A stretch of 6,872 nt of DNA from Thermoplasmata archaeon M9B2D. GTDB lineage: Archaea; Thermoplasmatota; E2; DHVEG-1. The notes under the pieces were generated by a model. It made no database searches, was not told the DNA's origin, and saw nothing but the letters and a program-made list of their open reading frames with translations. The translations under genes and the position numbers were made by a program. The stretch lies in NCBI GenBank assembly GCA_002900555.1, contig MUGD01000102.1, positions 1-6,872 on the forward strand, written 5' to 3'. This document shows positions 5,918-6,872 of this stretch, piece by piece. The stretch's first letter is position 1. Each line of letters begins with the position of its first letter.

Positions 5918-6872
5918 GAAAGTCGAAAGCATCAATTGCCATAAAGACCGCTCTAAACGCAAAAATCCTGAAAGTATATGTCGCTGAACCAAGCACAACT
6001 GCATCAATTGAATCCCGCAACTGAGTCAGTCCAGTAGCACCAAAAGTATTCAGCAGTGAGGGAAGCGAGTCCAAAGTCAATGCTTGCACACCATTTCCAG
6101 CAGCTAATGCAATGTCATTAACAAGGATATCAATTGATTCATAGACACTATCTACTCTGCCAGATACATCAGTGGAATTCCCAATGTTCCCCATACGCAT
6201 AGACCATTGCTCGCCAAGTCTAGAAATGGAACTAGAGTACGAATGAACAAGGTATTCTCCTACATCACCCTGCATTTCAAAAGAAAATCGCGAACGTTGG
6301 CAGAGTACAGAATGATGTGTCCATAATCCAAGTGTCGCAAATGTCACGCCACAGACTCTCATGGATGTAGTGTCAGCATCTTGTAGGTCATCTATGACAA
6401 ATGGCTCAACAAGGATTCCACCGATAATACCTGAAGTGACAATATCATTATGCAGCAATGTAGCTTCGTTTTCTATTCGATCCACACTCACAGAAAATAT
6501 TGAAGTTCTCATTAAACTGCTAAATCCGATGAGATCAAGACTTCTTGTTTCAAGCATCAACATTTGCCATTCATGTCTTGATAGAGTCAGATCAAAAGCA
6601 ATACTCTGCGGCAGATGTGTGATAGCTAATAATGTGGTATTCGTTAGATATAATAATGCATCTCTATGTTCACGATAGATGGCTTCAATCAGTTCAGTAG
6701 TTGCTAATGTTTGGGCAGACACATCAACAAGTGCTGAACGGTTGGGTGTCAACGTTATAGAATATTCAATTGCACTGTCATTTAGCAGTACCAGCCAAGA
6801 TCGTAATCTCACCCAAGATTGCATATCATCTTCAAGAATTCTGAAGTCAACACCGAATGAATTTGAAGTGAG
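5907..6872 (-). CDS. Hypothetical protein without lysine, C-terminal 321 residues, cut by window edge
   Basis: The frame is open from the right edge to the TAG at 5907-5909. A methionine at 6824 could be read as a start, but the frame stays open for 16 more codons to the edge and has no good ribosome binding site there, so the true start is probably outside. Codon choice (GAT, GAA, GCA, AGA, ATT) is ordinary for this DNA, and the reverse frame is full of stops, so this is a real coding strand. I recognise no family. The 321 residues contain 19 arginines and no lysine. They are rich in Ser, Thr, Asp, Ile and Leu and have three Asn-x-Ser/Thr sites. The last 30 residues are aromatic and hydrophobic (TFRIFAFRAVFMAIDAFDFLMF is part of this) but carry charges, so a membrane segment is doubtful. 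It may be an exported or surface protein with an unseen N-terminal signal, which is speculation. Confidence 0.68.
   Translation of the reverse strand, partial: LTSNSFGVDFRILEDDMQSWVRLRSWLVLLNDSAIEYSITLTPNRSALVDVSAQTLATTELIEAIYREHRDALLYLTNTTLLAITHLPQSIAFDLTLSRHEWQMLMLETRSLDLIGFSSLMRTSIFSVSVDRIENEATLLHNDIVTSGIIGGILVEPFVIDDLQDADTTSMRVCGVTFATLGLWTHHSVLCQRSRFSFEMQGDVGEYLVHSYSSSISRLGEQWSMRMGNIGNSTDVSGRVDSVYESIDILVNDIALAAGNGVQALTLDSLPSLLNTFGATGLTQLRDSIDAVVLGSATYTFRIFAFRAVFMAIDAFDFLMF

Noticed and set aside
5914..6024. 36-residue plus-strand frame starting MRKSKASIAIK, with ATGA overlap to the stop of the 305-residue gene
   Set aside because: It has no ribosome binding site and lies antisense to the long minus-strand frame, whose 321 open codons are far stronger evidence. 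The overlap looks like coincidence.
6361..6678. 105-codon open frame on the plus strand inside the lysine-free gene
   Set aside because: Its composition is rich in Ser, Cys and Arg, it has no ribosome binding site, and it is antisense to the longer frame with normal codon use; it is a shadow.
1..6872. tRNA, rRNA, CRISPR array, insertion sequence or attachment site
   Set aside because: Read through on both strands, I found no regular spaced repeats, no terminal inverted repeats with a transposase, and no tRNA- or rRNA-like segment; nearly all bases are accounted for by protein genes.

Overview
The window most likely comes from an archaeon. The coding DNA is moderately AT-rich. Start codons are preceded by GGTG/GAGG-type ribosome binding sites. 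A clear archaeal TATA element (TTTATA) lies in a divergent intergenic region, and the first gene is a tungsten-type aldehyde:ferredoxin oxidoreductase, typical of anaerobic archaea. The mix of a very large orphan membrane protein, a small membrane zinc-ribbon protein and unassigned proteins would fit an Asgard-type lineage (for example Thorarchaeia), but that is an impression and no marker gene is present to prove it.

Layout: (1) Bases 1-903, minus strand: a two-gene unit with an unrecognised 49-residue protein first, then the N-terminal 239 residues of an aldehyde:ferredoxin oxidoreductase that runs off the left edge. (2) Bases 904-1055: a compact divergent promoter region with one TATA element readable in both directions, a short dyad beside it and a perfect 15-bp palindrome at the expected plus-strand transcription start. 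(3) Bases 1056-3804, plus strand: an orphan membrane protein with about 16-18 hydrophobic segments, followed 22 bp later by an alpha/beta hydrolase of the Est30 carboxylesterase / monoacylglycerol lipase type. (4) Bases 3793-4814, minus strand: a two-membrane-segment protein with a DnaJ-like zinc ribbon, coupled by an ATGA overlap to a glycerophosphodiester phosphodiesterase whose 3' end overlaps that of the hydrolase. (5) Bases 4815-4999: a second divergent intergenic region. (6) Bases 5000-5917, plus strand: an unrecognised soluble 305-residue protein. (7) Bases 5907-6872, minus strand: the C-terminal 321 residues of an unrecognised protein that contains no lysine at all, running off the right edge.

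How the genes may work together: the esterase and the glycerophosphodiesterase are both hydrolases of ester-type lipid or headgroup substrates, and each sits in an apparent operon with a membrane protein. A role of the middle of the window in lipid or membrane turnover is therefore reasonable but is only inferred. The oxidoreductase unit shares a promoter region with the membrane protein/esterase operon, so the two may be co-regulated. No gap longer than 185 bases lacks a gene. I see no tRNA, rRNA, CRISPR array, insertion sequence or convincing terminator. No single striking defence or mobile system is visible. The less ordinary points are the divergent control region, the small protein ahead of the oxidoreductase, the orphan membrane protein and the lysine-free protein.
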